Positions 61,015 through 64,000 of a DNA stretch of 64,000 bases are shown one piece after another. How positions within the stretch are numbered: the stretch's first letter is position 1; the number at the start of each line of letters is the position of its first letter. The translations under genes were made by a program, and so were the position numbers. The DNA is from Xanthobacteraceae bacterium (GTDB lineage: Bacteria; Pseudomonadota; Alphaproteobacteria; Rhizobiales; Xanthobacteraceae), in the NCBI GenBank assembly GCA_022844205.1, contig JALHMF010000001.1, positions 457,013 to 521,012 on the forward strand. Reading direction: 5' to 3'. The notes under the pieces are model-generated. The model ran no database searches. It had not been told where the DNA came from and saw nothing but the letters and a program-made list of their open reading frames with translations.

Positions 61015-62124
61015 ATGACCGCGACCCCGCAGGTAGAACTTTTCGTTCCGAAAGTGCCGGGCCTGCCGGCGGCCGCCCCGCAGCCGGGCTCCGGCGCGGC
61101 GGCGAAGCGCCTCGGCGTGTTACCGATGCCGTCCATTGAATGGAACAAGCAGGTCGAGAAGGAAACCGCGTATCTCTATGAGCGCGTCAAAACCGTCGTG
61201 CCGCCGGTCGAGTGGCCGTTCTTCGCGCCCTATGTCTCCGCCATCAATCGCCTCAAGAAAGAGCGCAATGCGGTGATCCTCGCGCACAACTACCAGACGC
61301 CCGAGATTTACAACTGCGTCGCCGACTTTGTCGGCGACTCGCTTCAGCTTGCGAAGGAAGCCGCGAAGACGAAGGCCGACATCATCATTCAGGGTGGCGT
61401 GCATTTCATGGCCGAGACTTCAAAACTGCTGAATCCCGACAAGGTCGTGCTGATCCCCGACATCCGCGCGGGCTGCTCGCTCGCCTCGTCCATCACGGGC
61501 GCCGACGTTCGCCTGCTGCGCGAACGCTATCCCGGCGTGCCGGTTGTCACTTACGTGAACACATCCGCCGATGTGAAGGCGGAGAGCGACATTTGCTGCA
61601 CGTCTTCGAACGCGGTGAAGGTGGTCGAAAGCTTCGGCGTCGACCGCGTCATCTGCATCCCCGACGAATATCTCGCGCGCTGGGTTGCGACCCAGACCAA
61701 GGTGAAGATCATCGCCTGGAAGGGCCATTGCGAGGTGCATGAGCGCTTCACCGCGGCGGAACTGCGCAAGTTTCGCGAGAGCGATCCGGGCGTGCAGATT
61801 CTGGCGCATCCGGAATGCCCGCCGGACGTGATCGAGGAAGCCGACTTTACCGGCTCGACTTCCGCGATGATCAACTTCGTCAAGGACAAGCGGCCGAAGA
61901 AGGTCGTGATGGTCACCGAGTGCTCGATGGCGGATAACGTGTCGTCGGAAACGCCGGGCGTGGAATTCATTCGCCCGTGCAATCTCTGTCCGCACATGAA
62001 GCGCATCACGCTGCCGAAGATTCTCGACAGCCTCGTTTACCTGCGGGAAGAGGTCGAAATCGACCCCGCCATCGCCGATCGCGCCCGCCGCGCGGTGGAG
62101 CGCATGGTGCAGTTGAAGAGCTAG
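61015..62124 (+). CDS. nadA: Quinolinate synthase
   Basis: 369-residue iron–sulfur enzyme that condenses iminoaspartate with dihydroxyacetone phosphate in de novo NAD synthesis. [33 protein letters not shown] and [13 protein letters not shown] are family signatures; cluster ligands are expected among [16 protein letters not shown] and NLCPHMKR. The N-terminal 40 residues are a Pro/Ala-rich extension. The start ATG at 61015 has GGAGAA 8 bp upstream. nadB follows after a 157-bp spacer containing family C repeats. Confidence 0.95.
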   Translation: MTATPQVELFVPKVPGLPAAAPQPGSGAAAKRLGVLPMPSIEWNKQVEKETAYLYERVKTVVPPVEWPFFAPYVSAINRLKKERNAVILAHNYQTPEIYNCVADFVGDSLQLAKEAAKTKADIIIQGGVHFMAETSKLLNPDKVVLIPDIRAGCSLASSITGADVRLLRERYPGVPVVTYVNTSADVKAESDICCTSSNAVKVVESFGVDRVICIPDEYLARWVATQTKVKIIAWKGHCEVHERFTAAELRKFRESDPGVQILAHPECPPDVIEEADFTGSTSAMINFVKDKRPKKVVMVTECSMADNVSSETPGVEFIRPCNLCPHMKRITLPKILDSLVYLREEVEIDPAIADRARRAVERMVQLKS

Positions 62125-62131
62125 CCCTTTA

Positions 62132-62269
62132 TCCCTCCCCCTTGTGGGGAGGGTGGCTCCGGGCGCCCGCGCAGCGGCGCGCGGAGTCGGGTGGGGGTCC
62201 ATCTTCGGGAAATCTTTGTTACCCCCACCCCGCTCACTCGTTCGCGACCCTCCCCGCAAGGGGGAGGGT
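62132..62269. repeat. Family C composite repeat (copy C4) between nadA and nadB
   Basis: Two inverted copies: CCCTCCCCCTTGTGGGGAGGG … GGGTGGGGG (62132–62200) and CCCCCACCCCGC … CCTCCCCGCAAGGGGGAGGG (62222–62269). The second copy runs directly into GTAAGGA, the Shine-Dalgarno of nadB. Confidence 0.88.
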
Positions 62270-62281
62270 AAGGAACATAAA

Positions 62282-63877
62282 ATGTCCGACGACGCCCGCC
62301 CAGCCGAAGAACTCGCCCCTCAGTCATGGGGCGGCATCGACGATGTCGTCATCGTCGGCGGCGGGCTTGCGGGGCTGTTCTGCGCGCTGAAGCTGGCACC
62401 GCGTCCCGTCACCATTGTTACAGCGGCACCGATCGGCGAAGGCGCCTCCTCCGCTTGGGCGCAGGGCGGCATCGCCGCGGCGGTCGGGCAGGGCGATACG
62501 ATTGAATCGCATCTCGCCGACACGCTCGCCGCCGGTGCCGGCATCGTGGATGAATCCATTGCCCGCATGATGGTGGGCGAAGCATCCGCACGCATCGCGG
62601 ATTTGCTCCAGTACGGCGTTCCGTTCGACCGCGATCTTGAGGGCAAGCTGATGCTGTCGCGCGAGGCCGCGCATTCGGCGCAACGCATCGTGCGCGTGCA
62701 GGGCGACCGGGCGGGGGCGGCGATCATGGCAGCCCTCGTCGCCGCTGTACGGAAAACTGAATCGATCCGCGTACTGGAAGGGTTGATCCTCGACGACTTC
62801 CTAACCGACGGCCGCTATCTCGCGGGCATTCACGCCCGCTCCGCCTCCGGCGGGAAGGCGGTGGTGTTGCCTGCACGCGCTGTCGTGCTGGCTTCAGGTG
62901 GGGCCGGCGGACTGTTTGCGGTGACGACCAATCCGCGCGAGGCGAAGGCGCAAGGTCTTGCAGCGGCTGCGCGGGCGGGCGCAATCATCGCGGACGCGGA
63001 GTTCGTACAGTTTCATCCGACTGCGTTAGATGTTGGCCGCGATCCGGCACCGCTCGCGACGGAGGCATTGCGCGGCGAGGGTGCAACACTCGTCAACAAG
63101 AAGGGCGTGCGTTTCATGCAGGCGATTCATCCTTCCGCTGAACTGGCGCCCCGCGATGTGGTCGCACGCGGTGTGTTCGCGGAAATCTCTGCGGGGCGCG
63201 GCGCATTTCTGGACGCGCGCAATATCGGGAAGTTCTCCGATCGGTTTCCGACCGTTTACGCGGCCTGTGCGGCGGCGAAGATTGACCCGGCGAAGCAACC
63301 GATCCCGATCGCGCCGGCGGCGCATTATCACATGGGTGGCGTACTGACGGATGCGAACGGCCGCACGTCGTTCGACGGCCTCTGGGCGGCGGGCGAGGTG
63401 GCGTCCACGGGCGCGCATGGTGCCAACCGGCTGGCGTCGAACTCATTGCTGGAAGCGGTGGTGTTCGCCGCCCGCATCGCGAGGGATATTACGGGGTTGG
63501 TGCCGCTGCCGCAGACTCATGGCTGGCCGAAATCCTCTTCCCCAAAAATTCCCGAGCAGCCCGAAAGTGCCGGCGACGAAAAGAAGCTCCGCCTATTGAT
63601 GAGCGAGCATGTCGGCGTGATCCGCAACGGTTCCGGGCTTGCCCTTGCGCTCGCCGAAATTTTCGCGATGGAGCAGAGCGCTAAGTCCCCGGTCGTGCGC
63701 GGCATGGCCACATCCGCCCTGATGATCGCGGCGGCAGCCTACGCGCGCACCGAAAGCCGGGGCGGGCATTTCCGCTCGGATTTTCCGAATGCCGACGCAG
63801 CACAGGCGCATCGCAGCTTTTTCACACTGAATGAGGCGCGCGCGATTGCCGCGAATGCCGTCGCGAAGGCGGCGTGA
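62282..63877 (+). CDS. nadB: L-aspartate oxidase
   Basis: 531-residue FAD enzyme that oxidises L-aspartate to iminoaspartate, the substrate of NadA. FAD-binding [20 protein letters not shown] (about 21–40), [16 protein letters not shown] and the C-terminal [19 protein letters not shown] are family signatures. The start at 62282 has GTAAGGA at 62268–62274; the frame is open further upstream only through the repeat. nadC, the usual third gene, would be expected beyond the window edge. Confidence 0.95.
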   Translation: MSDDARPAEELAPQSWGGIDDVVIVGGGLAGLFCALKLAPRPVTIVTAAPIGEGASSAWAQGGIAAAVGQGDTIESHLADTLAAGAGIVDESIARMMVGEASARIADLLQYGVPFDRDLEGKLMLSREAAHSAQRIVRVQGDRAGAAIMAALVAAVRKTESIRVLEGLILDDFLTDGRYLAGIHARSASGGKAVVLPARAVVLASGGAGGLFAVTTNPREAKAQGLAAAARAGAIIADAEFVQFHPTALDVGRDPAPLATEALRGEGATLVNKKGVRFMQAIHPSAELAPRDVVARGVFAEISAGRGAFLDARNIGKFSDRFPTVYAACAAAKIDPAKQPIPIAPAAHYHMGGVLTDANGRTSFDGLWAAGEVASTGAHGANRLASNSLLEAVVFAARIARDITGLVPLPQTHGWPKSSSPKIPEQPESAGDEKKLRLLMSEHVGVIRNGSGLALALAEIFAMEQSAKSPVVRGMATSALMIAAAAYARTESRGGHFRSDFPNADAAQAHRSFFTLNEARAIAANAVAKAA

Positions 63878-63907
63878 GATGAAAGCGCGCGGTCCTCTCT
63901 TCCTTAT

Positions 63908-63969
63908 CCCTCCCCCTAAAAGGGGGAGGGTCGCTCGTCGTAGCGAAGCGAAGACGAGCGGGGTGGGGG
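63908..63969. repeat. Family C half repeat (copy C5) after nadB
   Basis: CCCTCCCCCTAAAAGGGGGAGGG, then a CGCTCGTCG…CGACGAGCG-like hairpin (CGTCGTAGCGAAGCGAAGACG region), then GGGGTGGGGG. Only one arm of the composite is present before the window ends. Confidence 0.8.
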
Positions 63970-63980
63970 TCTCTTTCGCC

Positions 63981-64000
63981 GGGGGGGGCCCCCCCCCCCC
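63981..64000. other. G8C12 homopolymer run at the window end (probable artefact)
   Basis: Eight G followed by twelve C, unlike any other sequence in the window. It is directly at the edge and just after a repeat, as expected when an assembly stops in a repeat. It should not be interpreted biologically without reads across it. Confidence 0.6.

Overview
The window is about 64 kb of GC-rich chromosome from an alphaproteobacterium of the order Hyphomicrobiales (Rhizobiales), most like the Bradyrhizobium/Nitrobacteraceae–Xanthobacteraceae side. The evidence is gene content and order (smc–dsbA–dciA/mutY; ccrM for GANTC methylation; ppdK next to a SleB-type hydrolase; glyQ/glyS; an S49 peptidase–methyltransferase–DUF2007–polyprenyl synthase–ispE–TPR block; DUF1236 and DUF2865 proteins) and dispersed palindromic repeats of the type common in these genomes. 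No rRNA, tRNA, CRISPR array, insertion sequence or prophage was seen. Nearly all genes are core housekeeping genes.

Layout. 1–9.8 kb: smc (3' end outside the window), a DsbA-type oxidoreductase, dciA divergent from mutY, RidA, a CPA2 antiporter, an outer-membrane barrel and ccrM. 9.9–20 kb: small membrane protein, radical SAM protein, a short glycosyltransferase, a degraded NADH dehydrogenase fragment, moaB–ypfJ, rnhB with a GT39-like membrane protein, a DJ-1/PfpI protein, a toxin–antitoxin pair with a broken toxin, and cydAB. 20–31 kb: methyltransferase, purine permease, uracil-DNA glycosylase, ETF:ubiquinone oxidoreductase, several small envelope proteins, an alternative oxidase coupled to a DUF2865 protein, and an AT-richer patch (about 28.9–30.1 kb) carrying a lone SIR2-domain gene beside a hairpin-dense, gene-free stretch. 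31–46.7 kb: LemA with an M48 protease, CcdA with a thioredoxin, SleB, ppdK, three tandem small membrane paralogues, a phosphotransferase-fold protein, and glyS / DUF559 / DUF2207 / LemA / glyQ on the minus strand. 46.7–64 kb: MacAB, S49 peptidase, tRNA methyltransferase-like protein, DUF2007, glycosyltransferase, polyprenyl synthase, ispE, TPR protein, two Cys-rich secreted paralogues, YhdH-type reductase, MFS transporter, nadA and nadB.

The most unusual signal is the repeat content. Four palindromic families recur: A (GTCATGCCCGG…CCGGGCATGAC type), B (CATCCTTCGAGACG…CTCAGGATGAGG type), C (CCCTCCCCCTTGTGGGGAGGG plus GGGTGGGGG) and D (GAGCATGATC…GATCATGCTC). Two have invaded the essential gene glyS without breaking it. 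One family A copy is exactly 90 bp and codon-aligned, adding 30 residues. One family C copy adds about 38 residues. Family C copies in inverted orientation also bracket a DUF559 nuclease gene inserted just upstream of glyS, which suggests a repeat–nuclease cassette. Family B copies lie on both sides of the uracil-DNA glycosylase gene, and a family C composite runs into the ribosome-binding site of nadB.

The respiratory genes fit together: cytochrome bd-type oxidase (CydAB), alternative oxidase and ETF:ubiquinone oxidoreductase all exchange electrons with the quinone pool, and the polyprenyl synthase makes the quinone side chain. The window ends in a G8C12 run inside a repeat-containing intergenic region just after nadB, which looks like a contig-end artefact. 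All assignments come from reading the sequence; no database search was run.
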